From Diphasiastrum complanatum (lineage: Eukaryota; Streptophyta; Lycopodiopsida; Lycopodiales; Lycopodiaceae), in assembly GCA_029204225.1 (NCBI GenBank), contig CM055109.1:45634810-45698809 (forward strand): a stretch of 64,000 nt of DNA, in the 5' to 3' direction. Positions 1 through 13,700 of the stretch are shown piece by piece. The notes under the pieces are model-generated. The model was not told the origin of the DNA. It searched no databases and saw nothing but the letters and a program-made list of their open reading frames with translations. The number at the start of each line of letters is the position of its first letter. The stretch's first letter is position 1. The translations under genes and the position numbers were made by a program.

Positions 1-400
1 ATTTTGTCATTCAGGGCCTTAGTGATGTCAGTCATTATATCTCTTTGCTTTATGTTTTGATGTTCAATCATTTCAACCTATGTCTCTTGATCGTGCCATG
101 TCTTTTGCTAGTACATTGCAGCATAAATATCTAGATCAACAACCTTCTTTTTAGTCTCGACCTCTCTTTTCACATTTTGTTACCCTTCGTGTTTAATCTA
201 CTCATGTTTGTAGTTCTTCTCTTATTTCTCCTCCTATATCTCCGAGTCATCCTCCCTTTGTTCCATGTAATGTTGTTTTCAAACATTGTTCTTGATAGAA
301 ATTGGGTAAATCCACGCTAAGAAACTTCTTTTTAATTTATCGTGATTGTCCATATCCTAGACCATTTGCTATTCTACATTTTCACGAGGTTTTTGATTTC
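1..400 (+). mobile_element. Decayed Ty3/gypsy gag fragment
   Basis: This stretch is recognisably similar to 34440-34860, the gag region of the large gypsy element in the 13.5 kb intron. Shared features are the 'SLDRAMS' and 'LQHKYLDQQ' coding blocks, followed by the serine/proline-rich linker and remnants of the zinc-knuckle region near 300-360. Several stops and shifts interrupt it. It continues beyond the left edge of the window. It marks an older copy of the same family. Confidence 0.65.
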
Positions 401-633
401 GATATTTCCTCTCATTATATTTGTTGTGATTGGATTTTAAAAGACGTTGACATTCGCTTTGATTTTCTGGTTCCATAGACCATTTTGCACGCCATGAATT
501 TCAATAAAAGTAGTTTAATCTAATCTCTCTCTTTTAATATAGATTAGAGGGAGATGTTATTGTCTAGTTCAGGACAAACGAACTGCGCTTTATTTGTTGA
601 TTGCATGTCAAGCCTTGAGATGCGTAGCCTTGA

Positions 634-870
634 TGCCACAAGAGTCATGAAACCAATTGCAAAATTGGATTTCTATAGATCAACTGATCAACAAAATCAC
701 AAGAAAAAATAGGAGCAACTCTCCACACAAGCATCATAAGCAACTATATCATGTGCAAAATAATAATTACGAGCTAAATATTGATTAGGGCTTTGATTAA
801 GTACTAGCCCATCAGTCTAGTTAGACAGAGAAAGATCATAAAAGAAATGGTTAAACATTGCATCTTTAAC
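634..870. repeat. Direct repeat copy A flanking the decayed copia
   Basis: From CCACAAGAGTCATGAAACC to AACATTGCATCTTTAAC this segment matches 2590-2828 with scattered substitutions and small gaps. Both copies share GAGCAACTCTCCACACAAGC and a GAGCAATAACTACAAGC-like core. It lies beyond the RNase H end of the copia fragment, where a 3' LTR would be expected. Confidence 0.6.
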
Positions 871-2589
871 TCTCTCCCTGAATGATTAACGTTTACAAAC
901 CATTAACAAAGCATTCATGGAACATGCCTCCATGCTAGCATATCAACTTCATAGTTAATTTGAAACTATATTAAGTGAAAGCATCAAGATTGAAGTAGAA
1001 AGTAAATGTTTTTCTCATAAGTTTATGTCTTCCTTAAGCTTCAAATGATAGCTTCTATGCCAAGTTCAACTCTAAAGAACTCAAACTTGTCTTTGCTTAG
1101 GGTTTTGATAAAAATATCAGCTAGCTGTATTCTTGTGCTACAATAATCCACATCCTTTGAGTATGGTTTTTCATGTATAAATGATATTTTACTTTTTTGC
1201 ATTTGTCTCATACCAATCTTATTTAGTAGTTGTTGTAGCCATACTGCTCCTTGGGTTGCTAAACTCATTGCTTTATATTCAGCTTATGTGGTAGATCTTG
1301 TTTCTTACTTGACCAAGAGAAACAATCATTACCAATGATAAAACTATAACCTGTGGTTGATTTGCCTTCATATAACCAGACTAAAATTAGGTGTTCTCTT
1401 CGCATACCTCAAGATGCTTTTGGTAGCTTTTCAGTGATCCATCGTGGATGCTACTATATTTACTAACTAAACTCAAAGCATAACAAATATCTGATGACAA
1501 ATGTTTGGTCATGTTGTGATAAGATAATGGCTTGCAATCAAACATATGAAATTTCTTTAGAGTTTCACAAATATATTTACTTTGAGAAAGCCTGATATCA
1601 TGTCATCCTCATCTTTTACCAAGATAGTAGGAAGCTTTCCATCTTCACCATCAACTTTAGAATCATCTGATCCATCTAAGCTATGCATCTCACCAAAGAT
1701 CGCATTCTTGCTTATGTGTATCTTCCGTGTCATAGGATCAAAACAACTGTATCCCTCAGTTTATTATCATATCCAACAAATACACATTTGATGGATTTTG
1801 CATCAACCTAATTTTTGTCTTATTTTGGCATGTGTACATAAGCTTTACACCTAGACATGTGGATTTTTTCTACCTTGGGCTTGATACTTGTGAAAGCCTC
1901 TTTAGGAGTCACATTAGGAATTGCAGTAGTGGGGCTCCTGCTTTGCAAGAACGTAGTAGTGTTACAAGATTTTGACCAGTAGAAGTTCGCTAAATTTATT
2001 TGCTTCATCATTGATTGAGCACTTTCCACAATGGTGTGATAATTCCTTTCTGCAACTTCATTGCTATGTGGTGGGTGTGTTTGAGTATATTGCCTCCCAT
2101 GCTTCTTACAAAAATCTTCAAATTCACTTCATTTGAGCTTAACCCCTCTATCCGATCTTAGCAATTTAATGTGTGCATCCATCTGATTTTCCACCAAGGC
2201 CTTGAATTCCTTGAAACAAGCTACTGTGATGGATATATTCTCCAAGAGCAATCATCTATGAATCCCATTGAAATAATAGGTTGCACCCAATGACATGATC
2301 TTTATTGGGCCGCATAGATTGCTATGGATAAGCTCAAGTACCTTCTTGTATGATGCCACTCCACGCTTCTTGAATTTTCTGAGTGATGCTTTTTGCCCAT
2401 CACACAACCCTCGCAAATTGAGTGTTCCTCCTGCAAGTTTGGTAATCCATTCACTAATCTCATCTTGCTCATCAAGTGCAAGCTACCATAGTTAAGATGT
2501 CCCAGCCTATGATGATATAACTCAGATTGAGATGCAATTTTGACAATACTCAACCATACTCTCCAAGTTTGGCCTCATCCAACTTATAG

Positions 2590-2828
2590 AGACCACAAAG
2601 TCATGAAACTGATTGCAAAACCGGCAGTTTCTACAAATCAACTGATCAATAGAATCATAGGAAGAAAAATCAGGAGCAACTCTCCACACAAGCATCATAA
2701 GCAGCTGTATTATGTGTTGAGCAATAACTACAAGCTAAATAAGGGCTTTGATTAGGTTCTAGTCCAAGTCTAGTGGTCTAGAGAGAGAAAGACCATAAAA
2801 GAAACAGTTAGACATTGCATTATTAACT
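2590..2828. repeat. Direct repeat copy B flanking the decayed copia
   Basis: This is the partner of 634-870, in direct orientation. It directly abuts the GAG-pre-integrase remnant, so if these are LTR fragments the gag and protease sequence between LTR and pol has been deleted. Confidence 0.6.
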
Positions 2829-3406
2829 ACAAGAAATGTCTTTTCTTAAAGGAGAGATAGGTTGAGCTGCCCATATTGAAAATCACAATCACATTTTTCT
2901 TTTTGAGACGATGATATAGAGCCCAGTTGGACTCATATGTAGGCTTAGAAATAGCCTTAGACACTAGATGCTCCTCATGTGAGTGAAGGGTGAGAGTATA
3001 CTCTTCCACCCACCCTAGACTTGCGAGTTCTTCATTCAGGATTATTCTCCTCTATGCATAGCTATAGTGCCCAACATAGACATCATCCACAACCATTCTT
3101 GCATGAGGCAATCTCTTAGTCAAATAGGAACTATAGCCTATTTTGGACAAAGGTCTTCCTTACAATATAGGGCAGGCCTAATACCAAACTTCACACACTT
3201 CGGGACATAACAATTATCATGTATTTGATTGTTTGTTTTTGCAAAAAGCTTTGGTTTCTATGCATAAGATAGAGGCTCAATCTACAAATATTGTATCAAA
3301 TTTTAATGAAGCATAAATGACTATAATAGACACAATCGAGCACAAAGAATGGCCAAGAGCATTTGATAGAATGAATGGTCTTAGCCCTACAACCATAGCA
3401 AAGGTT

Positions 3407-3610
3407 CTCCCATAAAGAGCCCAAGCAATACCAAATCATAAGCTGAAAAACACAGGAATCCCTAATGGCTAAATGGTAGCCCCATGTATATAATCTTTAG
3501 GCCCTTAGTGGAACCTTCTAAAGATTAGGGCAACTTAGGGTACCTGGCTCCCATAAGGACATGCCCGTAATGGTAATTGGGCAAGTACCTAAAGGTGTGC
3601 TAGTTACGAA
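3407..3610. repeat. Dispersed LTR-like repeat, copy 1
   Basis: The stretch from AAAGAGCCCAAGCAATACCA to GTACCTAAAGGTGTG matches 13722-13920 with many substitutions. Common cores include AGGCCCTTAGTGGAAC and CCCATAAGGACATGCCC. No ORF is present. It probably belongs to the leader or LTR of a copia-like family, which is an inference. Confidence 0.55.
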
Positions 3611-3850
3611 ATATTTTAGTATATAGCTGCTCATTTGAGCTGTAGCTTGTTACATGGTATAAGAGCTCTACAGGTATTTCTTAGTATTTCCTAGATCCTC
3701 ATGTGCTAGAACCTCATGAACCCATGGTGTTTTGGAAATGAACCCAATGTTAGAAAGTAACTTCATTTGAGTATACCATATTAGGAAGTAAAACAACAAA
3801 TAGTAAATAACTTCCCTACCTCTGCTGACATGGTTCTGCCTGAAACACAG

Positions 3851-4763
3851 AGAAAAAGAAAAGGATTCTGCTCGGGCTGTTTCAGCCCTGATGGAGAGAC
3901 TGTGATTATTGGGCACTTTAATGGATTTCATATGTACAGGTACGTACCTTTACTATCATTGACTAGTATCCAATTTGTCTAGCACTGCATACACAATTCG
4001 TAACTTCAATCATGCAGGCCGCTCAAGATCTTGAATTTGGTTTGGAAACCATTTTCTAAGATTCCTTTCAAAGGAAAAAAAAAACTTTGTGGCCAATCTA
4101 GTTGTGCACTGCTTTTGTTTGCAGGTTTATCTTTCAAGATAGAAGTTGGCAGGATGTCTGTGAGAAGAAGGTGGAGAATCTCTATACTGTGTCATCGGTG
4201 GCATGGAATCTTGATGGCAGGTTAAGTGTACAGAAATCTCGAAAGCACTGATTAGAACTTGATGCTCTACCTAGCAATTTGTTCATTCCCAATGGAACTT
4301 ACAGTGTGGAGGTGTACATCTTAGATGGGCAATCTACATAAGAAATGACAATTATGCTCAATTTTATTCCTTCTTATATGTCCTTGGAAGCTGATACACT
4401 ACTGTACCATGTCCTTTCTTCACTAGAGCTGTTTATTATCCTTATGACAGCCAGGTTGCAGTTGGAACCCTTTGTGGTAGAGTTGATGTATTTGATGCAG
4501 CTTTATGCAGACAGAAGTACCTTGGCAAGTTTGAATTGACATACATTACCAAAAGCAAGGTTGTGCCTGTAACACTAGCAACTGGTCACTGATTTGGTTT
4601 GTTTTGCATCAGTTTGGTGTTTATTGGACTGTCTTACTCTATGAATGTGTACATCATATGCTTGTAACAGTTAATTATTAGGCGGCTTCCATTGGGAGTT
4701 AAGTTTACAGTCAACACAGCAGCTGTGTCAGAGATAATAAAGATTAACATATACAATGATCAG
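3851..4763 (+). CDS. IFT172: IFT172 exons 3851-3939, 4125-4220, 4451-4559, 4671-4763 (propeller region)
   Basis: The four exons encode [12 protein letters not shown], then [15 protein letters not shown], then [15 protein letters not shown] and KFELTYI, matching the second half of the IFT172 beta-propeller region. The 3939/4125 and 4220/4451 junctions are phase 2. The 4451 acceptor (after TATGACAG) was chosen over the CAG four bases later because only it joins in frame, giving [12 protein letters not shown]. The 4671 acceptor (after GTAACAG) joins the preceding exon in phase 0 and gives SKLIIRRL, matching the family. The 3851 acceptor is the least certain, because the preceding exon is outside the window. 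Confidence 0.88.
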
Positions 4764-7700
4764 GTACTTATTTGGCTGTATTTCATGTACATATCAGAAG
4801 TCATCCTTTACTCGAGGTTTAAGGAGCAAAGTTGGATCAAAATTTTGACCTTATAGTTTCTTGCGTTCTTCACATTCACTCAGTTTTGTGTCTAACTTTT
4901 GAAGGGAAAGATTAGTAGTAGCCCTGTTATTGATATAGCCCAATGCTCCCTTGAAATACATAATCATATTGAACAAAACATGCTGTATAGTCAGTAAGTT
5001 GTGCATATTTGAACATTGGCGTGAAGATTAACGTACGCTGTGGTCTTAAGCTTGTCTTTGTACAATATTTATTGCAGTACTTGATTGCACATACTTCAGA
5101 AACTTTGCTTCTTGGAAACTTGGAAAGCTGCAAGATTTCAGAGGTATTTTTTGAAGAGATTCTTTTGAATCGCCAACAGTATTCTGAGAGATCATGCCTA
5201 CAATTTTGTTTATTAGTTGGTTTCCTCTACATCTTCTGCATTTTTCTAGAATAAGTCAGATAGTAGCAAGTGGTTGATGTGTTTCTTTCTTTACCGCTCG
5301 TCTTCCTTCATATTACATCTGTAGAATGAATGAGATGATGTCTAATATAGATTCTTCTTCTGCAACTATAAAAATTTGCTTGTACTGGACTGAAGTAAAA
5401 GAAAAACATATCGCTATGCAATTGCACAGGGAATGCAGCCAACTTTAACCAATACTCAGGTACTGTAGCAGGTGCATTGGCATGGTCGTGGGAATGAGAA
5501 GTTCATCATTGATGACCCACTAGTCTGTGGGATATACAGTGTTGGGGAGCTTTATCTAGTGGAATATGGATGCAATAAAATACTTGGGACTTGCCAGACA
5601 ATTTTTCTCAGCCCATTCCTCATTAGTCTTCGAGTTAACAATCTTCAATCAACCTTAATAGATGCAAGACAAGTGGGCAACAAGAAAGTTGCTTATCTTG
5701 CCGACCTGAAGACAATCAGAGTTCTAGATCTTGTCAGGTAGGGTTACTAAGTATAAGCATCTGGGTTTCTTCCTCTGCAAGATCTCTTTTTGGCAGCTTA
5801 TTATTGGTCAAATTATTGGATCTGTAACTGCTGAGGATAATCAATTATGTGATTTTGATCTGATGCTTTGATATATCAGTGGTGTAACAGCAGCCACTAT
5901 AACTCATGACTGCAATGTTGACTGGATTCAACTTGATCAACAGTCAAGGTATCTATTGTTCCGTGACAAGAAACAACAGCTTCATCTTTTGAACGTTGCT
6001 AGCCAGGTTAGTGAAACCTTTGAGAATGGAGACTATTCAGATGCTTGTAAATAATAGCTCTATTGTAATGCTATCATCTATTAAGCTGGTCACTCTAAGA
6101 AATCATTGATTTATGGCACCAAATCAGCAAGGTGAAAAGAAAGCTACAAAAACTTGACATCTAAATGGTTATGGCAGGTGCACGATTTTGACCTTACATG
6201 ATTTTTATGTTGAACACAAGTATTTAAGGTGAAAGTCTTTCTGGATCACTTTTGACAGTGATTTAAAAAGTTTCGAACATGGATTAGCAATTTTGTTACA
6301 AAATCAACCAGAGAGCTATGACCTGCTGGTGTCATTTGAAAAGGCATCAAGTATTTGAATGTTTGGAAATGAGAATTCATGTTTTGCCATATTTGAAGGC
6401 TCAATAATGTATTTATGAAGATTGTCCTCTTAGGGACACGTCTTGACAAATTATCCTCCACAGGGACACCTATAAGGACCTGGTTCAACACGAGTATCAC
6501 TTGTCATTGGGACCACATATTTTCGGTCCATGGGTCTCTCACTTAGTACTTCAATTTCCTAGAATGATATATGAATCATATGGTCATTATTGGGCCTTCC
6601 AGTCCTAGTTCTCAGGCTGTACGGCCTCAGAACATATAATTATTAGCTTAAGATACTCATTACTGGTAGGTTGATTGATTACATACTCGCTCTTAGCTCA
6701 GCTCATCTGAGCTTCAGTTTGGCATCAGTTAGCTCAACTAGATTAGCTTATTATGATTAGATTCTGTTGAAGATCATTTTTATCCCACTTATTGTGATGG
6801 TTCTCCAGTGGTTTTGACTATGTTTTCTCTATCTTGTTTTACATATATGATTTTTTGAAACTTTTTTTGGCATAGAGGGGTGCCAGCTTCTATAGTGCTT
6901 AGATTTATACTTTCTGCAGAGAAGAAAAACCTAGTAATTTATTTTTGGCTGCAGTTTTCTCCATGCAATATATGAAAATCATGTTGAGATCTCCTCACAT
7001 CAGCTTCCAGAAGGTAGGTGCTAGAAATTAGTTTTGCTAGTTCTTGAAAGTTTTCACTTTCACGGTTTTAGGCGACTTTTTTGAAGAGTTTCATGTGATT
7101 TTCCTACAATAGGCTGCTCCCGATGCCTTTTCAGATCTTGATTTAAATATGTAGAAGTGCAATTTCCAAATTTCCAATTTCTTCTAGTTTTGGGTGCTTC
7201 ATTTCTTTTGTACTTCTTAGAATCCATTGAAATTTGAGATCATTGTTCCTCCTACAATAGAGCTTTTCTATAACACTTCAAAGTGCCTCAATCAGATCTG
7301 TAGAGGCTTACTTTCTGATTATCTAGTCTTCATGCATTTCCGGAACTTCATCTTTTGTATTTTGTTTTGGAGAATTTTAAGTAGGGGACTTTAAATGCAC
7401 ATTACAAGTTGTCAATCTGACATTTAGAAGTTACAGAAATCGACTTTCTAGATTTTACATTTAGTGGTTTTGGTACGCTTCATAGATGGTACTTCATGTC
7501 TATTTTGAAGGATCTTGCTGAGCATCATAGAGTAAGAAATGCAGAGTGGTATGAGTCCGTGGATATTGTCCAGGAGAAATAAACTTCTAACAGGAGACAG
7601 ACAGAGAGACAAAAGACTGGCAATAGAGACGTTTTCCTAAGAGACAGAGAATAGCCAACATCCTTGATTCATTGAAGAAACCCTCAAATTTAGCATATTA

Positions 7701-10700
7701 GATTTGAAATAGAACATACAATGAAACCATAGTCCAATAAGTTGTATTATGGCTCTTTTAACTTAAAAATGAAACTAATTGCTGTAGTAAACTGTCACAC
7801 CAACAATCTTGGTTTGGATGTTTGAAACAATATAAAGATTATGAAGTTCTGCCAAAATAATTAAAAAACCATCTTTTGTGCATAATGATGTGAGTTTTTC
7901 CTAATGTTTTGAACAAAATGTAGAGAAGGATGTTTGGAGTCTGGAACGAGGCTGTACTGGAACACCTAGGATCTATGATTGAAGTTAAAATTTCCTTTAT
8001 AAAATACGACAACCTACTTCTCTGACTCATAAGGACTTTACAAAAGCTTTTGAAACTCCACGTTGATGAGTTTTATAAATTCTGCAAACTATCTTAAAAT
8101 GTGTTGAATACCTCAAATCTCATGTCCTTATCAAAGTATGGAAGGTTAAGTACCCTTTTTGAAAAGCATTCATTTGTATTGATAATGTGATGGTTGCTTG
8201 TCTAGTTTTAGATATATAATAGGTTGCAATTATTGGAGTGAGAGACCATGTCAAATCTCTACTCCTTGATTTATCACATTAGCTTTTTTTATAATTACTT
8301 TTCTTAACTAGGTTTTGCAAATCTAAACCTGAAGGTCACATATTGAATAGTTGATTTTTTTAATAATTGTGAACATTTTTAGTGGCTTAAGGTAAATATT
8401 GAAGTATGGACAATATTTAATGTATGTGACAATATTTGAGCCCAAAGTTAGGTGTTTTGGTAGAAAGATCACATCCTCAAATGTCAGAGATAGGAGACTA
8501 TATAGGATTGGAAAGAGAAAAGCAAACCTTAATTTAATTTATGTGATGAAGAGGAGGATGAAATTTAGGAAGGAGATACAAGAGTTATGTTGCCGTAAAA
8601 TTCCAGTATGGAAATATTTTCAATGGCATGTTCCTAAGTTGAACCAGTAGTTGAATGCATTTTTATACGTTTATCCGCTCATTTACATGCATTTGGAAAT
8701 GTCTACAGGAACATAGGTTATTGCTTGATACATGTACTTTTCTAGGTTGGGTTCCTCATAGCAATGTTGTAGTTGCTCAGGTACTCTCTGATTATGATTT
8801 CAAAATTTTTGCTAGATGAAGGTTGATTGTAGTATAATTTCTGAAAGTCAAAATATGTCTTGTCGTCCTTTTGACATCTCATAGAAAGTCTTTTGCTAAC
8901 ATTGAAGATCTATAATCTTAATGTCCCTCCTTATTACACTGGTAACATATTAGCGAGCTGCTACAATGTTGACATCATTATATTTGAGCAATAGTTAATC
9001 TAAATTATCTAGTAATCATCAAATAAAAATATTCATTACATGAAGTGAAATGCACAAAAGAGATCGTGTGATTTAGACTGTTAAACTGAGAGCTTTCCAA
9101 TTATGGAAGCAATCTATCACTTTGACAAGAGTTTATTGAACTTTATTCTATGTCATAACAAAAAGTTGGACTTGTATCTTGAGGTTCCTAAAAAAAAAAC
9201 TGTAGAAAAGGCTTTTCTCTTTAGTGCTAGCCTTAATCATAATGACATGTGCTTGTGCATATAAAGTGAACCTACTCTTGGACATTAATGAAGTAAGTAG
9301 GGATGTCAGAGCATTTGGTCCTTGCTATGCTGATGTCCTGAAACTTTGTGAGTGGATAAGAACAAATGAGGAATGTCTCTCCAAGGCTCACAAATGAACT
9401 CCTTCAAGCACCTTCTAAACTGTAACAGATTGCAGCTCACTTGTGGCACATGACTAACCACCAACATGTGCTGCTTGGTAGAACTTTGACACATAGGCAA
9501 GCATGCAAAAGTTGATAAAATGGTGGGTGGACCATTGTCACTTGTATTAAACCAAGTGTCCCATACAACTTATGACATGTATACCTTTATCGATCAGCTC
9601 CTACATTCTAAATTTCAATCTGGCAGCCTCTAAATAAGACCCATTACCCTTATACTCCAATCACATACACATCGCTTCAAGCTAGAGAACCTGCTAATGT
9701 ATTCTTTTACGAAATCACCACAAGCCATCTTACAATAAATAGTTACTATTCTACATTGTTTCAATGGGATGGATAGAAGAATGTGATAGTGGACTCCACA
9801 GGATTGAAAACTGCAGATTGCTCATCCCCTTTGTTATGTAAGGTACTATCCTAGACATAACATCTATAAACTTTGGAATTCTAGCTGCTCTACAAATTTG
9901 TACGTTCTAGACGAGATATTGCAAATATACCAAAAAGAATGCCATAATAAAGGAAATAGTTATATCCATTCCAAGATGAAGCCAATTTTGAATAATTTCT
10001 ATGTCAAGTGTTTTATTGTATCATTTTGCCCTAGCACAAAAATATAGGAACAAGTTGTTCTTGAGAAAAAATTTTGGCATTATGGTAAGGACAAGATATT
10101 CAAACCCAAAAGCTTTGTTTTTTTTGAGGTATTTTATCTTGAGTGTTCAGCCTTGGGATAAAGCATCTATTAAGTTTGATTTGTATGGTATATGGAAATC
10201 TTTTTTGGTCAATAGATATGCCTTGGTCCTTGTGAAAGACTTTTGGAGCTGGAAAAGTTCATTGATCTCTTTGGTCAATAATTATGGCTTTGGCCCAAAG
10301 AAGTTGAGAGAATGGGGGCTCGATATTGTTCATTTGCTTGCATCTTATATCATGAATTTTGGAATAGGCCTAGAACATGCAATCATAGGTATTTTTGAAT
10401 CTCTTGGGCCGTCTTATGAAAATCAGGCTTTTTGCTTTTTATAAAAAATTTGCATGTTGTATTTTCACTTTGATGTCATTCTAGGTTAAGTTTCGTCTTT
10501 CCTTGAAATATACCTTCTTACTTCATGCAATGCACCATTGAAGTCATCTTGATTGTCTATGTCTACAAAATTGTACCACATTCTATTAGGAAATTTTCTT
10601 TTAGCATAATGGCTATTGTAAGTGCTTGAATGTGGGTTACTCAACAACATATCCTTGTTTTCAAGTTTGGTTTAAACTACTTTTTTGCTTAAATGTTTAG

Positions 10701-13700
10701 ATGCTTATATTATGTCTGTATCCATCACAACTTCATATAGTTGCTATTTTAGAGTTTTTTATTCTTATTGATACATTGGTACATATTCTAGATGTCAATG
10801 ATCCTTATATCGTACAAAATTAAGCCAAAGTAAACTATTATCTGCAGTATTGTCTACAATGAATATTTTTATATTTGCTTTTCTACTTTCTTTCACTAAC
10901 TTTTGCATCTTTTATCCAATAATCAATTCCTCAATATATCTTTCCTTACAAGTACAATTCATTTGCATGTTATTGCTAGTATGGTGATTCATATAATACT
11001 AACCTTTCTAGACTAGCCTGTTTTAGAGTATACATGTTTTTGAAAAGGGCGAAAGTCTATCACTGAAATTTTTTGAAATTGTTGTCATAGTTGCTATACA
11101 ATATCATATTGAGTGACTTTATATGCTCACATTGGAGCATTCAAAGAAATAATATAGATGGTTTCTAGGTATATAAGGGTCGAAGGGGGTTGAAGCATCC
11201 TAATATTAGATTTGGCAAGCATTGCCACTTGGTAGGTGCTAGTATTCACAAGAGTTTAGATAACTTACTGTGGGCAAGAATGTAGCTAAGAAATTTAGTG
11301 TTTAAGAAGAATTAATGGTGACCATCATGATAAGTACAATTAAGGAGAAGATGAGCGATGGGAGTACCAAGAACAGTATATCAGACATACATTCACATTG
11401 GAGCATGTGGATAAATTATTATGGATGATTTCTAGTTAGCTAAGAGGTGAAGCATCTTGATATTATAATCTGCATGGGTGACTACTAGGTATTCAGGGTT
11501 CTAGTATTCATATGAGTTTAGATAGCCTACCATAGACAACTAAGAAACCAAGTGTTTGACAACACTTTAAAACGATCTTTATGATAATAAGTAGAGGAAG
11601 ATGAGCAATGGGAGTCCCAAAAATGGCGAGTCTTGAAACATAGCAACTAGTTGGCTTGTTGTGTGTAAAAATTTCTTAGATACGAAGATGGTGTTCCAGT
11701 TAGTCTTGATAAAGTAATGGCACAACGATCATAGTAGCACCACATAAAGCATCATGGCAATCTAAAGCATATGTGATGATAAAAAGAAAGTAGCATAATG
11801 AACTGGATATAGCTACATAAGTGACAGCTCACCAACATGTATACCCACCATCGGAGCAAGAGCTCAAGTGCATACTATTTGATTTATAAACTGAGCTTCA
11901 GTGTTACAGCCAACAAGACAATTGAGATGGATTTGTACATGCATGGTGCTCAGCCTCATATGTACATGTACATGTATTCCCAAACACAACTGGAATATCC
12001 AATGGATTAGTCAGAAGTTCTATGGCAAGTTGACAACATTGAGTGAATTTCCTCTCCAATATTATGTGACCCATGACATCTATCTGCATCGGCATCCACA
12101 TGAAACCGAGTTGTCCCATCTGGAAGATCACGTGCCTTATGACATATAGGTTGATTAAGTATGGAACATTCTTAGAATCATATGGTAATGGATCCATAGC
12201 AAAAATAAGTTCGTGTAAAAAGCTACAATAGTTGGGAGGTTAATCATCCCGTTGGTATGTTTGCCACCAGAGACTTGCCCAAATAAATTTGAATGTAGCC
12301 AGCGCAATCTTATCGGCATCAAAATGCAGAAAAATGTTAAAATAAGAAGCTGGTGCATTTAATGAATTTGACAATTCAGTGTCGCTATAGTGCCCAAAAT
12401 ACGTTGGAATGCAGAGAAATGTCAATTATTGGCTAGGAAAAGGAATTACATAAAACACATGATTGTTGTCTCTTCTTCTTTTTTTCGAGAAAGAACAGAT
12501 GAACAAAACAAACGTTAACAAAATGAAGATAAAAAGAAAACAAAAATGAACTATAGAAAACATGACAAAACAAACAATCGAGCGTAACAAAGGCAAAAAT
12601 GAAAAGCCAAACCCATATACACACATAAAATGAATTAATGAAAACGCAAAGTAATAAAGAATAAAACAGAGGAAAATGGAATGCGAAAGAAGCACAAACT
12701 CCGAGGGAGGGGATACTAGTCATCATGTCAACGTAGGCTCTATTCAACACTCAAACACCAATAGAAAAAAGCCATGAAGCAAGTGTATGTCGGTAAAAAA
12801 TCACCACAAAAGGAAGCACCAAGAAATGAAGTGAGCTGCCCAAATGTAATGGAAATATCTGGCAAGTGATAGATTGTGAAGAAGCTACAAAAATGTCCAC
12901 CAAATAGAGCACCATGTAAGGAAGTAAGCTGCCCAAGAGTGACAAAAAATTTAGCAAGTGAGAGCTGGTGAAGAGGCTACCAAAAAGGAGTGAAGTGTAA
13001 TATCTTGAAAAAGATATATCTGATTGGAGAACCGTAAAGGGCAATGAACTTGTTGAGAAACAAAGAATGTAAAGATCCACAAACAAAATCCAAAACAAAA
13101 TCTTTTAGGAGAGAAAATAGATTTTAAGGATCAAGATATGATAGGAAATAGCAAGCTCCAATAACATATCCAAAAGTAATAACTAAAAATGAAAAGTGTA
13201 AAAATGAGCCACCCCTTTTCAAAATTTGCAAGCTCTTTTGATGTAGAGCTCCATTTGACATAAAACTTGGATCAATAGTTTTGCCTCAGCCTAGGACCCT
13301 GCACCCTCATCCATATGATTATTTTCAACTTCTATCGCAAAAAAGGATGACAAAGATGACTTCTGCTAAAAACTTGAAACTAGGGTTTCTAAAATTGAGG
13401 TCTCCAAAAATGGCCAGAAAAGAAAATCACATCATCATCGGTGCCGCCGACTTGCTACAACACCAACGGAACTAATAGATCTTAATTCTGGTCAAAAACA
13501 AAAAAGTGATGACAAAAATGTGATAAATGTTCTAGAGAGAGAAAATGGCTAAAGGGCAGTTTCAAGAGAGAGAAAACGCTAGAGAAGAAAATCTTGCATC
13601 TTCCCAATTGCTCAAAAAGTTCTCTCATATCATGTTATGATTGCAATCACATATAATGATAGTAATGAAGAACAATAACTAAAGCCATACAAGCAATAAC

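Larger units (their letters stand above)
634..2828 (-). mobile_element. Decayed, internally deleted Ty1/copia element
   Basis: On the - strand the pieces lie in copia pol order: GAG-pre-integrase (about 2553-2380, with YHHRLGHLN and a CEGC pair), an integrase remnant (2029-1820, MKQINLANFYW) and the RNase H C-terminus (1268-1041, QLADIFIKTLSKDKFEFFR). Gag, protease, the RT palm and much of integrase are missing or unreadable, and stops are frequent. Imperfect direct copies of about 235 bp flank the coding part (634-870 and 2590-2828) and may be LTR fragments. Confidence 0.7.

Noticed and set aside
4009-4090. A possible extra IFT172 exon after ATGCAG at 4019
   Set aside because: The translated sequence does not fit the family. 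Joining 3939 to 4125 gives a continuous conserved protein without it.
4560-4600. Read-through of the exon ending 4559 (VVPVTLATG) before a stop
   Set aside because: No phase-compatible donor follows; ending at 4559 and resuming at 4671 gives the conserved KLIIRRL block.
12426-13098. Phenylalanine/leucine-rich - strand ORFs of 89-115 codons
   Set aside because: They come from A-rich low-complexity sequence, overlap each other in two frames and have no conserved motif.
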